Shown in pieces: positions 34,861-46,639 of a stretch of 64,000 nt of DNA; positions within the stretch are counted from its first letter, which is position 1; each line of letters begins with the position of its first letter. This DNA is from Sipunculus nudus (lineage: Eukaryota > Annelida > Sipuncula > Golfingiida > Sipunculidae). The notes beneath the pieces were generated by a model. It had not been told where the DNA came from. It saw only the letters and a list, made by a program, of their open reading frames with translations, and did not search any database. A program made the position numbers and the translations under genes. The stretch is taken from contig CM049318.1 of assembly GCA_026874595.1 (NCBI GenBank), positions 55,629,250-55,693,249 of the forward strand, in the 5' to 3' direction.

Positions 34861-35756
34861 TCTTGCATGAAAACGTGTGAATGTATACGCCTTTTTAAAA
34901 TGTAAATGAAGCAAGTTGAAAGTTTGAAGCCAGCGAAACAAATAATGTGCATATATATATACATGAATGGAAAATATACTAAACATGTAATTATACCACC
35001 TACGCTAAATTCCAAGGAATTGAAATTAATAAACAGCTTTGTCCGAGAGCACGTCTCTATTTTGCCATTCATTAGATAAACCAATTTTTGGCATCTGTTG
35101 AAAGGATTAGTGGTCTCCACGGTAGTATATTTTCAAGCACAAAGCATACAGCACGGCTAGTTAGTACACCTGTAACTGCTAAATCGATCTCTAAATGGCA
35201 CAAGCAGGTAAAACTGAATATTTAGTTACAGTGAGCGCACGCTTTCAGGGGTCGCTGTAGAGATATAAAAGGGTGTGCTTTATTAACATCATCACATTAC
35301 ATGAAATGGCATTTAGAATAAAAGTGGCTTTTGACATTGACGCAAAGCATTTTAAACATGCATCATGTTTGTTATAGGTACATCCAGTTTTATGGTTGAC
35401 GGGTCTAGTTAAGCCTCTGTGGATCACCGTACTTAAGCACTGCTCGTGTAAAGACTTGGGTTACCATTATTTTTTTTCCGCCTACTAATCTGGCCTATTA
35501 CCCCTGGAGGTAGGCTGAAGATAATTCCAGGTTACACCGGGTTTAGTATGAACTGTAGTCTGGGTAACCCTGGGTTTAGTCTAAACTTAAATTAAGTATA
35601 CTCGGGGTAGTCGGCATGTTTTAAACATTTTTATATGACATATTTCAGATGTGTTTGCTGGTTAAATCAATATTCCAGAGCGAAACTCCACCAAAGTTAC
35701 AAATCACCTAATATCCAACAACAGTACAAATCTTTGGCCAATAAAACAGCTTTCTC
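34861..35756. other. Non-coding block shared by units 1/2 and 2/3 junctions
   Basis: No domain-bearing frame. At about 35470-35640 short words such as CTGGGTAACCCTGGGTTTAGT and TTACCCCTGGAGGTAG give local inverted similarity, possibly a worn small element. The same block lies at 48939-49855. Confidence 0.4.
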
Positions 35757-37020
35757 CCCAATAGACCTTATCCAGAACTCTCTGTAAGCTGACCATAGGC
35801 CTGCAGGTGGTACACACAGTGTCTAGTAGCCAGAGACTGTGACGCACAGCAGTAGGCTGGAGATAGGGCTGTGTGTATAATCTAGGGTCCTTATCTCTTA
35901 GATTTATCTGTAAATGACCAAGGATAATTAGAATTAAATACTGACAGAAGGATAACAAGGCAGCTACTGAAGCCACACATGGAAGGACTGAGATTGATTA
36001 AAAACCGAAATTAAGATTACAGGAGAAATAGATCAGACTTGATACATGTGCCAATCATCTCTTAAATAAAAACAAGACAGAGACAGTGTTTATATCATAC
36101 CTAATTTTTAACTCAAATTTTTTATCTATCAATTAGGGTGTTATTTGGATGAATTACAGTATTTTGGAAAATATCAATAAAATCTTTCAAGCATAATGAC
36201 TTGGAATATTTGCCCAACACATATAGAGCTTTTATCACTGGATCGTGAACCACTAGTTGTAGAAGAATGGCAAACAATCAAGGGATTAAGAGAATAAGAT
36301 AAGGCATAAGCATAAATTAAGATGAAAAGTAATAGTCCACATGATGAAGTACTTAATATTAATAAATTGTGTCACTAAGTCATAGTGAAAAATAAATTTA
36401 ACATTTACTGAAGATTTCAACATTTATGAAACAGCTTAGTTCTATTTCCTACTTATTGACAATGACCAAAAATATTAATTAGGACTATACACCAGTGATT
36501 TCTTAGGGTCACATGATGGCACTAAATGAAAAATATATTTCATATGTAAAATATTCAAACTGACTCAATCTCAGATGGGGTGGTTCCTTATGTGTTGGCT
36601 CCTCTCACCCTGAGGTTAGACCTCACCCTATGGTTAAAGAAATATCTGGTTTATGTCAACCTGATTGGCATATTTGGTTTTGTAGCTTAAGGGTCACTAG
36701 CCATGGAAACATGACTCACAGACCTTTATTTGAATAAAAAGACTGGGCATGTAGTTATCCTCTAGTATGATCTGCTGCTTTTCCAACAAACAAAATCAAT
36801 CCATCTGCTTACAGATAATCCAGGAATTCTTTCAATCATTCTGTTGAAAAAAAAAGGAAAAAGAGGCCATTATACAGAATGTAGCTGGCTTTTATACATT
36901 GAGTAAATGCTATATAATATGACCAGGGGGTGCTGGAGCAAGCACTGTTTGTACCACTAACAGGCAGGACTTGCGAGGTGGCCTTCATAAGTGGACAGTC
37001 CTAGATTAGATCTTTTAAAG
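35757..37020. other. 1.26-kb block present in units 2 and 3 but not beside the unit-1 gene
   Basis: In unit 1 the words CTTTCTCCCAAAG and TCGCCTGAGCATAATG are adjacent (about 20330-20357). Here they are separated by this block, and by 49851-51134 in unit 3. No element ends, inverted repeats or coding were seen, so either an insertion before units 2/3 split or a deletion in unit 1 is possible. Confidence 0.5.
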
Positions 37021-37155
37021 TCGCCTGAGCATTGCGCTGCTTAAATTATTTTTTATTCAACATATTACGAAAGTATAGCATTCAATAAGAATCCAGCTAA
37101 AGTTACAGCTTTACAAACGTCCAGAAGGACTGAGTGTTTGATAATATTTTTTTGA

Positions 37156-38198
37156 TCAGCTTTGTTTTCGGTTCAACATTTTCCATGCTTCTCTCATGTC
37201 GTCGATGTTTTTTGTATGGCCTACAAAGAACTTTTTGTCTTCTCTTAAACGTTGTATAGTTTTTCCTTTGTGACCGGAAAGGAAACAACGACCGAGATTT
37301 ACGAATGTTTTATTAAGATTTTCTACAAGGATGCCGGTCATAAACATATCATCCACAGGGTACAGTGGCACATGAAAAGACGCGGTGTACATATCCGCGA
37401 CCATGTCATATGTGTACGCAAATCCTATACCGATCATATATGGAGGAGTATACGTTTTGTTGTAAACATCTTGGATTACACACCATCTATGCCACGGAGT
37501 GCATCTCCTTGTTTTTTTTTCCTGCCCACGGAACCAAAGAAGAACCGCTCTTTATGCTTCAAGTCGCTGAATAGGGTTCCTAACAATTTCCTCATATCAA
37601 AAATTGCATCATCATCAGCTTTTATGACAAACCTGGCATTTTTGCACCAGTGATGCATAAAATTCAAGGCCGTCAGACCTTTTCGGGCCAGATTCCTGTA
37701 TGCTTCAATAAAATCCCCAATGACAAGGTCTTGATTACGGTTCTGTTCCGATACGATTTCAGGACTTATGGTCCCTTCTGTGCCTTGTTTTCCTAGCACG
37801 AAAATCGTCCTCAGATGGTGCTTAGCAAATAAAGTTTCATTGCCATATGCCTGCCTGATAAACTCTCTTTGTAAAACATTCTCCGGTGAAGTATACACAT
37901 AAAGGAGCGTGATTTGATCTTCAGAATTGGCAATACATTTAGATCTATTAAACATCAGCAGTTTCGGTTCACCATACTTATTGTACTCTGGAACGCCTGG
38001 CTCTAAATAACCTGTACTTTTCAGCCGCCATCCTCCCTTGGTAGCTTTCAGTTTATCGTCAGACTGTAATTCCTTGAGGTCGTTCTGCAAATCTGAAGTG
38101 TTAAATTGTCCAATGTAACTTGGAAGACAAACCAAAGCTAAACACCCAGTGATAAGCAGGAAGTTAAGTAGTGGTCCCCTGATTCTTGTTGGGATCAT
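37156..38198 (-). pseudogene. Beta-1,3-galactosyltransferase-like, unit 2 copy, frameshifted
   Basis: Full-length relative of the intact copy (1043 nt against 1044). Codons 1 to about 230 are open: signal anchor, REFIRQAYGN and KADDDAIFD all present. A one-base loss in a run of nine T (37511-37519; unit 3 reads GGTTTTCTTTT here) shifts the frame to an early stop. The remainder (PPYMIGIGFAYTYD, PVDDMFMTG, to the end) is open in the next frame. A homopolymer error in the assembly is possible. The DNA upstream of the ATG is also replaced 8 bases away by H5 sequence, so the ancestral 5' flank is gone. The 5' half matches unit 1 and the 3' half unit 3. Confidence 0.85.
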
Positions 38199-38206
38199 CG
38201 TGTTAT

Positions 38207-39111
38207 GTCAAATGTCAAAGTCATAGGATTAATTTAATAAGATTATGGCTGCATTATGAGCCAAGCTTTTCATCCAAAACTTTCCATCCTGCGCATTTTG
38301 CTGACAGGCCAGTATGGGCAGAGCATAAATGAATTTTGGGTCACAAGGTCAAAGTTCAAGGTCACGGGCCATCTGTTCACCAATTAGTTTTCAGATGGTA
38401 ACTCCAGTTTAGTTTGACCTAGTGGTTTAAACCTTAACTTATATATGGCTCGCCACATCACTAAAAACCGTGTTGATTTTTGGGTCCAACGGTCAAAGGT
38501 CAAGGTCGCAGGAACTATTTCTTAAAAAGTAATGCATATGCATTTGAATCAAACTTCATCGCAAACCTTCCATCTTCAAGACATTGCTAACCTACCAATA
38601 GATAGGGGAAGATTCTGTTCGATTTTGGGGTCAAAGTTCAAGGTCACAGGGCCAAGCCATTCACTAATTAATTTATGGATGATAATTCAGCTTTGGATTG
38701 ATAGATTGGCTTCAACCTTGATTTATTAATGACCCATTACTTAAATAAATTCTTTTTGACATTCAGGGTCCAAAGATCAAAGTTGAAGGTCACAGGAGCC
38801 ACATCTTTAAAAAGAATATGGATGCACTGTAAATCAAAGTTTTCATCCCAAACTTTCCATCTTTCAAACATGGCTTACTTGCCCAAAGTGAGGAAATCTG
38901 AAGATTTTTAGGTTACCTATTCAGAGGTCAAAGTCACTTTTTTGAAAGATTGTTACAATAAACTAAATGATGCAAGTTCAAGGATAATAAGTTCTAAAAT
39001 TTTTTTGGTCACAAGGTCATTGGTGAAGCACATGACTGTCATTCTAAATAGTTTCTATTAAATATTCTTATAGACAAATTCAGCTGAGCGTCGAGACCAA
39101 TGGGTCCCTAG
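38207..39111. mobile_element. H5 element of unit 2, left end lost by deletion
   Basis: Begins abruptly at GTCAAATGTCAAAGTC (position 22459 of unit 1), 8 bp from the galactosyltransferase ATG. The 3' end has the same hairpin and CTAG (39108-39111). The core keeps the AGGTCA-strip units. Confidence 0.6.
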
Positions 39112-39512
39112 ATAATACCCCATTTTGTACACAAGCCTGGTTGTGCAACCTACAGTCGTTTTCATATACCATAGATCCATCATTGACGAGACAAGTGGTG
39201 CAAATTATTTTTTTGTTTTCGTAGAATATGTTTTCTTCTCCGGTTGGTTTGAAGTATTCACCTGAAAGTTTGCATGTCCATAGATCTTGGAATGATTTAT
39301 CTTGTATACAAGACTGCTTGGGCCACCTACAATCAACTTTATCTTGTATCCACCTGTTTTTCGTGAAAAGTGCACATATTCGAGGATTTTATTGGCATCT
39401 CTGATGCCACAAATTTGGATTCATGTAATGTCAGGAACATTCAATGTCTTATTTTAGTCATGCCTCTATGATTTGGCATATACATGGAGACGCTTGTTGA
39501 CTGCCCGTTTTT
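39112..39512. mobile_element. 3' part of the H1-like element, unit 2
   Basis: Corresponds to 23367-23741 of unit 1, with GGGCCACCTACAATC and the H1-type 3' end (GCTTGTTGACTGCCCG). Its left part was removed by the upstream deletion. Confidence 0.5.
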
Positions 39513-41877
39513 AGCTTAGCTGACTTTCAGTCATGCTGTGGTATAGCGATGGGTCTTTGTCCGTCGTCCTTCTGTCTGTCCGTCCGGCCGTTAGCAGGAG
39601 TACAAGGCGTAACCGTAAGGGCTATGATCATGAACCCTATGTAGTCTTAGAGGTTCTAAAAAGATCCCCTTGAAAACCTGAAATTAGGTCATTGAGACCT
39701 ATATTCTCCGAGTTACGGGGTGTGTTTGCACCCCAAAAAATTCCTATAGCTAAAATTATCATCCACACCTTCCATCTGTCACATACGGCTCACTGCCAAC
39801 ATTGGAAGAATCATAATTATTTTGAGGTCACAAGGTCAAAGGTCAAGGCCACAGGACTCAATTCTCTAAAAAGCTCGAAGATACATTTAATGCCAAACTT
39901 TCATCCTAAACCTTGAATCATTCACATATGGCTCACCTACTAAGTGGAAGAAGAATCTTATAGGTTTTGAGTCGCAAGGTCAAGGTCACAGGGTCCACTT
40001 CTTTAAAAAGGTTGTTGACACATTTCAAGCTAGACCTATCATTCCAAACCTAGCATTGACATCGCTTCTCTGCCAACAGGAGAAAAGACCTGTTGATTTT
40101 GAGGTCAAAGGTTAAGTTAACTCACTGACTTCTTGCGTTGAGTCATTTTTAGGCAAACTTTTCAACCTGTATCTTACATCTGTCTTAAATGGCCTACCAA
40201 TATGGGAAGAACCCGATTGATGTTGAGTTCAAAAGGTCAGAGGTCAAGGTCACAGTACTTTATTGTCCCAAATGCTTTTGAATATATTTCAAGCTGAACT
40301 TGGTATCCCAAACCTCGTCTTTCACATGTGCCCCCTCTATGCACCACTCATTTTGATTCATACTTCATATTTATGGGTCTTTTTACTTTAAGAAATAAAT
40401 AATTGGTTTTAGGGTCAGCTGGTCAGGAGGTTAAAGGTTGGAGGTCAAAGTTATTCACACATTGGTTGCCAAGTGATTAATCCAGTTTTAAGTGGTCAGT
40501 AGTTTAAGTGGTTTGTAGTTACCCATCACTGTAAAAAGGATGCTATTGATATGTGGGCAAAAGGCCAAGGTCATAGGCCAGGGATTTTCCCAATTAAAAC
40601 TTACTTTGTAGATCATCTATATTTTTCTTGTGGCCGTAATTGTGAGCGACACTTGTGATATATGATTCCCTTTGTATCAGCCCTTGAAAGATAAGAACAT
40701 CGTCAGTGCATAACAAAAACACTGTTGCCCGAGGTAGGTTTAAGACTTAGAGTATTGTATAATGGTTTAGCTACTGATTTATAAGATGATGGGAACATTT
40801 TGCAGTTTATTTTATGGAATCATAGCAATAAACTTAGTTTCCCAGATATCTAAATATTTTTTTTATATAAATCATCAGATAAACCAGCAAGTGTTTGTTC
40901 TGATAATATGTGGGTCTGTACCTGGATTTAGGATGGCTTTATTTGTTTTACAAGAGTTTTAGTAATGCTTCCTGCATTTCTTTTCTTTGAGGTTTTGCAG
41001 TTTACCTACCCTGCTGATCCGACTAAAAAAGCAAGGCGATAATTAGAAAAAAAGGTCTTAAACCTTTTTCATTTGCATGTCGAAAGATATGATATAAGAG
41101 CTCTCCAACCTGATCATGTCTTTTGGATTGTTTTTGACATTCATTAATGTAACATTCTTTTGAGAAATTATCACAAGTTTGGTCTCTTATTGGGGGATAT
41201 GTGATATCAAATATCAGGCTTGTCAGAAATCCAATATGTCTGCTAGGTAGCCACCTTAGAAATCCTTTTGCCAGTGCAGTTTCTGTGATTTTTTGTTAAT
41301 ATATGGTCCCTGTTAGAGGATGTTTGTTGTCGGATTTCAGACTTGACAGAAATCTAAATGTGGCCACCAGGTAGCCATTTGAATTCCTATTGAACATATT
41401 CTCTCAAGAACTGTTAAGGTGAATGCTGTGGGACATAAATTAATGTAATCTAGCAAAGGATTGGGTCAAAGGTTTCTTTACAACTATGACCATCTTTTAT
41501 GAAAGTTGGTTTGTATTGCATTAAAATTCACACAAAAACATCCGTTTCTCAATAATTCTTAAATGGATTTTAATTTTTTTTTGCTATATATGTTGTCCTT
41601 ATATTTGGCCTTTGTGGTGTTCTTATTTAGACTGATGGGTATCAATTAAGCTATGGGATCAGTTCCTGTTAGCACAACAAGCATACATTTTGCTTCAGAC
41701 CATTAAGTCATCGTGTTATAACTAGATATATTTGATCAATATTTCTGTTATCATAGAAAATTTTCAACATAATTGGCAAATAGGTTCTTCAGAATTTTGA
41801 CTTTAAGTTGTGAATCTTAGCCCATGATGTTGCAGGTCATGCTTGGCAGCTGAGCGTCATGATCCATGGGTCACTTG
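39513..41877. mobile_element. H6 element, unit 2
   Basis: The same ends as the unit-1 copy (AGCTTAGCTGACTTTCAGT start; ATCCATGGGTCACTTG end), with a few small indels in the core. AGGTCA strips are at about 39830-40570. Confidence 0.65.
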
Positions 41878-43781
41878 TTTCTAAATATTCCCATAATCAG
41901 GAGGGGGACAAACTAGATCCGTTCCATACGTCAAATTTCCCTTGTTATTATTATTATTATTAAAGCTTCGTGCCAACAATCATAAATGCTTACAACAACC
42001 TTTAATCTTGTAAAGTTAAATATAAACACTCACCCTCTAGACGACACTGTACAAGATGTGGACTTGGCTAATCCTCGTTGTGACTGGTAGCCGAGAGCAG
42101 CCAGAGAATATGTCGGGACACGGCAGTGTTTAAATGCTTTATTCTGAAGCCGATTCAATCTACAAATTAACAAATATTAGTTTACTCTGTTTAAAGTTAA
42201 ATCTAAAAGCATATAAGTATGGACATGGATAAATGAACTTCCTATGAATGTAACATTTATAAGGTATATAAATGACTCAATATGTATGAAACAATTCATA
42301 TGAATCATGCTCCTGATATGACAGAACAAGTTCAAATTATGAAAAAATACTTACTGATCATAAAATGACGTACTGACTTAATAAGAGGTCTATGTTGCTT
42401 TATGTTTGCTTTTCTATACTGAACTGTTACTTCAACCTAATAATGAAACCTTTACAGATTTAGTATAAATACTAGTTACTAGCAGTAAATAAGCAAACAT
42501 CACATTTAAATCATTATTTCTAGATAACACAAACATATGGAGTCATCATTAAGCTACTCCTACACAGCAACACAGCCATGCATGGATGACTTTGTCCTGT
42601 TATGAGGGCTAAGCTCAGGTCATGTAATTGGTGACATACTGTAGCCAAGACTATCTAACAACACCGAAAAAATTATCCGAGCATGTCCGTACATTGGAAC
42701 AAGCACTGTAACACATGTATTAGGTATATACACGAACTTTATCTGTTCCAAAAACACTACAAAATGAAGAAATGCTAATGACTCCAGTATTTAGACTACT
42801 TAATGAACCTTTTACATAATTATCAGTTGATAATTGAAAGTAAATGTGTGATTACTTTTGACATTTCGGCATATTGTCGAGCAACATGCTTCTCGCCTTA
42901 CGGGTTCAGGCTGATCTGATCACCAAAAAATGCACGAACTGTTTCATTAGTCTTAGCTGAAAAGCTTGATATTTAAGCACGTATTTTTATTAAAACGAAT
43001 ATATACATTTGACGCTTCAACTTGAAATAAGTGAAAGTATTTGGTATACAGGTTGTTTTTCCGTAGCTGGTAGAGTAAATATGTGAACCTCTCGGGTTAC
43101 AACTGTATCTCCAAAATGGTTATTGACATTCCTGTTTGTCTACCAAGCGGCAGACCTATAAATGACAATTTAAAACGTAACAATCTTTTAGATGCATTTC
43201 ATTGGCACATGAAATGATGCACAAATTTCTGTAACAGACCCAGTGATTAACCAACCTGTCCGATGCTCACAGTGGTCCTTAGGACACCGATTAGAGGCAC
43301 CAGTGTCTTTCGTTAAATGTATCGCGGCTGACCTGCAAAATGAACTATCAAAGACAAGAACGGGGGCTTTTAATGAGTGCGTGTGAAGATGATTTTGCAA
43401 TACCGTTCAGATTGGTACTAAATTCTATTCCAATATATATCCAATTTAATTCAAATTTACCCCGGGCTTGCATAGCCGGGATTGTACTGTAAAACATAAT
43501 ATAAATATAATGTTACAGAGTTCAAACCTTTCTGCATACATACAGTGTCATCCTTTCGTGCATCTGCTGTAATGATCATCAGCATGTTGTTTTCTGTAAA
43601 ACGTCGGGATTTATGCGTGTCAATCAGGTGAGGAGGACGTTAGGGTTCCTTGCCATACATGCAGGATGATGTTCGTGCAAATAGGTCGCTTTCATATGTG
43701 CGGGTCCCTCATGCGGATAATCAGTTATTTAATCCTTCAGTCACATTTTCTGATAATTTGTAATTTTAGTTTATTATTTTT
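41878..43781. other. Conserved element-free block, unit 2
   Basis: Counterpart of 26150-28026 with both candidate minus-strand exons (about 42034-42158 and 43256-43332). It contains a 30-bp insertion relative to unit 1 (TTACAACTGTATCTCCAAAA, about 43096), shared with unit 3. Confidence 0.45.
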
Positions 43782-44134
43782 AGCTCAGCTGACTAGAAGT
43801 CATCTGAGCTGTAGTAATGGTCCATTGTCTGTCTTCCGTCTGTCGTGCTGTCCGTCGGTCCGTTAGACTGGCACGTTTTGTAACCGTTAGACCTAAGAAT
43901 CCGAAATTCGGCATTCTTTTAGAGGTCCCGAACATCTCCTACCAAACCGAAAACCGGGTTGCTCCGACTTCGTTCCTTTCAGAAATTAAGGAAAACCCTC
44001 AAATTTTCATTAAAACCTATTATCACACCACAGGACTGCCTTATATCAAATGATTTTTCTTCTTAATATTATCCTACATATCTCCTACATGTTTCCTTTA
44101 TTCTTGCCAGACAGTAAGACCGTATTGTGTAATT

Positions 44135-45718
44135 GTATCCGCCAAAACTTGCGGATACTATGTTTTTGACCGGGTTCCGCCGCCGCCGCCGCGTTCGTTT
44201 CCGGAGAACTCCTCTGAGACTACTGGACAGATTTTTCCGAAACTTACACAAATTATCGGGTCACATGTGAACTGGTGCCTAACCAAGTGACCTTGACCTC
44301 TGACCTTTCGTCTCTGCCCAGCGTCCGTTTGTGCGTCTGTTTCCACACATAAACCCATATATCTCGGGAACCGTTTGACCGATCCGGAAAAAAATTTTAC
44401 ACAAATGTAGCCCTGGGAAAGCTTTATAACATACACAACAAAAGGTGGCGCCACCTGCAACCATGTTTGAACAGTGTCCATCTTTTCATCTGCCTGGGGT
44501 TAAAATCACTCATATCTCTGCAGTGATTTGACTAATTCACCTAAAATTCGGCATGCATATACATCCTAGATAGCTTTCTCGATTTTGTGACAGGTGGCGC
44601 CACCTACATTCACGTTAACGCTCCACACATAATCCCATATATCTCGGGAACCATTTGACCGATCCGGAAAATTTTTTTACACAAATGTAGCCCTGGGATA
44701 GCTTTATAACATACACAACAAAAGGTGGCGCCACCTGCAACCATGTTTGCACAGTGTCCATCTGTTCATCTGCCTGGGGTTATATCACTCATATCTCTGC
44801 AGTGGTTTGACTAATTCACCTAAAATTCGGCATGCATATACATCCTAGATAGCTTTCTCGATTTTGTGACAGGTGGCGCCACCTACATTCACGTTAACGC
44901 TCCACACATAATCCCATATATCTCGGGAACCGTTTGACCGATCCGGAAAAAAAATTTACACAAATGTAGCCCTGGGATAGCTTTATAACATACACAACAA
45001 AAGGTGGCGCCACCTGCAACCATGTTTGCACAGTGTCCATTTGTTCATCTGCCTGGGGTTAAAATCACTCATATCTCTGCAGTGGTTTGACTAATTCACT
45101 TAAAAATCAGCATGCATATACATCCTAGATAGCTTTCTTGATTTAATGACAGGTGGCGCCACCTACATTCACGTTAACACTCCACACATAAATCCATATA
45201 TCTCAGGAACCGTTTGACCGATCCGGAAAAATTTTTTACACAAATGTAGCCCTGGGATAGCTTTATAACATACACAACAAAAGGTGGCGCCACCTGCAAC
45301 CATGTTTGCACAGTGTCCATTTGTTAATCTGCCTGGGGTTAAAATCACTCATATCTCTGCAGTGGTTTGACTAATTCACCTAAAATTCGGCATGTGTATA
45401 CATCCTAGATAGCTTTCTTGATTTTATGACAGGTGGCGCCACCTAAATTCAAGTTTATGCTGCAGACATCCAAGCTCATATCTCGGGAACCGTTTGACCA
45501 ATCAGGAAAAAAATTTTACACAAATGTAGCCCTTGGATAGTTTCTCGTTCAAATAACAGGTGGCGCCACCTACAATCATGTTTATGTGGCAGAGATCCAT
45601 TCTAATATTTAACACGTAACTCTATATCCCCTTGCCACTCAATCAATGCCTTACTTCACCCGTCCTTCTCTGATTTTGGCGGATACACGTAGTCGCTTGT
45701 CGACTACCCGTATTCTAG
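44135..45718. mobile_element. H1 Helentron-like element carrying a 280-bp satellite (unit 2 only)
   Basis: Starts with hairpin GTATCCGC-CAAAACT-TGCGGATAC, then TATGTTTTTGACC and GCC triplets. The 3' end carries the inverse arm TTTTGGCGGATAC (45674-45686), hairpin GTAGTCG-CTTGT-CGACTAC and TATTCTAG ending at 45718. The target GTGTAAT/TTCTTG is intact at the matching place in unit 3 (60099) and unit 1 (30209), showing an insertion at T-T. The core is four copies of about 280 bp starting at CCACACATAA (44343, 44623, 44902, 45182) plus a partial fifth. Confidence 0.8.
44343..45600. repeat. 280-bp satellite with two GGTGGCGCCACC palindromes per unit
   Basis: Each unit has TCTCGGGAACCGTTTGACCG, then AAAGGTGGCGCCACCTGC, then TCATATCTCTGCAGTG, then GACAGGTGGCGCCACCTAC. 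Perfect palindromes start near 44443, 44591, 44723, 44871, 45002, 45151, 45282, 45431 and 45558, alternately about 148 and 132 bp apart. The two half-units share only the palindrome and its flanks, a dimeric organisation. Confidence 0.9.
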
Positions 45719-46639
45719 TTTCTTGAAGTTATGGGCCAAAATATAATGAATTTTGTAAAAAATCAGGAAAGATATTTACTCACTTAACATGATATTTATT
45801 GAAGCTATAAACGTATATACAGACTTTGCTTTCCGGTATATAACTTTGTGTAATCATGATTCAATTGTATACCCAAAATTAGATATGGATTTTGTAATTT
45901 TCAAGTTATTAGCATAAAAATGAGATCAGTACCTTTAATTTTTCCCAATTGGGATCAGGTCACTTTTTTTACTGTAAGTACTGTTGATTTAATTTCCACA
46001 GTATATAAACATAAGTATTTATTCTATTTAAATCTGCAATTTGATAATAAAAGCTTAAAAATAGGCTAGTTTTTATTTTTTTTTAAAGGGTCATATTGTA
46101 TTAACTTGCCTTGTCCAGATTCTGGCAGGCCACTGGAGGTCAGCTTTGCCAGGGAACCTGTTATGTAATGGGTCACTGGGGAGATCCCCTGCTGTAACGG
46201 GTGTACAGATGTTCTCATATCAACCCCCCCACCCCCATGGAAATGAAAAGGAAATAAAACTTTGTTTGTCCTGTATGTATATGCAGAGGTGTTGTTATTG
46301 CCACCATTCCCCCTCCCCTGCCATTGAGTCTATATTGAAAATGTGTAAAATTTATTAAATTAAAAAACAAAATAGCATTAGAAAAACATCATGATTTAAT
46401 TTAAACATATTCGTGTCTCAGGAAAATGGGACAAAAAGTGATCAGCTCTGTCATTCTAGGCCCAAAGATAAGGAGAAATTCAGAGGAGACCTGGATGAAA
46501 AACTAAGGTCTGAAAATAGATAAGGTCTATAAATACTTAACTGGGTATGAGGTAAGATCAAGGTGACTTGAAAAGACTACTTGCTTAGTGGATGTGATAT
46601 TTTTGGCTATAGAGCGGGTACATTGTTTATTAAGGTGTG

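Larger units (their letters stand above)
20200..35650. repeat. Tandem segmental duplication, unit 1
   Basis: Contains, left to right: the galactosyltransferase gene (minus), nested Helentron-like elements, a conserved element-free block, an H4 element with two insertions, a LINE remnant, and a block leading to the next unit. The left boundary is fuzzy: similarity to unit 2 (35650 on) can be followed from about 20200. Unit 1 differs from the others by an extra nested H4 copy, a LINE deletion, a 130-bp duplication and the absence of about 1.26 kb upstream of the 'TCGCCTGAGCAT' word near the gene. Confidence 0.8.
43782..46350. mobile_element. H4 element of unit 2, interrupted by H1, right end missing
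   Basis: The 5' hairpin is at 43782-43810. It lacks the nested H4 copy and the H3 insertion of unit 1, so both sites are empty here (about 44046 and 46072-46086). Instead an H1 element is inserted at 44135. The right end fades at about 46350 as in the other units. Confidence 0.6.

Noticed and set aside
37252-37653. Plus-strand frames opposite the galactosyltransferase copies (also 51369-51692 and 20701-20970)
   Set aside because: Antisense shadows of the conserved coding exon; they vary in length between copies and match no family.
44343-45600. CRISPR-like regular repeats
   Set aside because: 280-bp units in eukaryotic-type repeat DNA with no unique spacers; a satellite.
5327-45718. Canonical Helitron (A-T target, TC start, CTRR end)
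   Set aside because: The 3' CTAG fits, but the 5' end is a hairpin, an inverted copy of the 5' arm lies near the 3' end, and the joints fall at T-T. These favour the Helentron/Helitron2 type. No Rep or helicase coding was seen, so the assignment stays structural.
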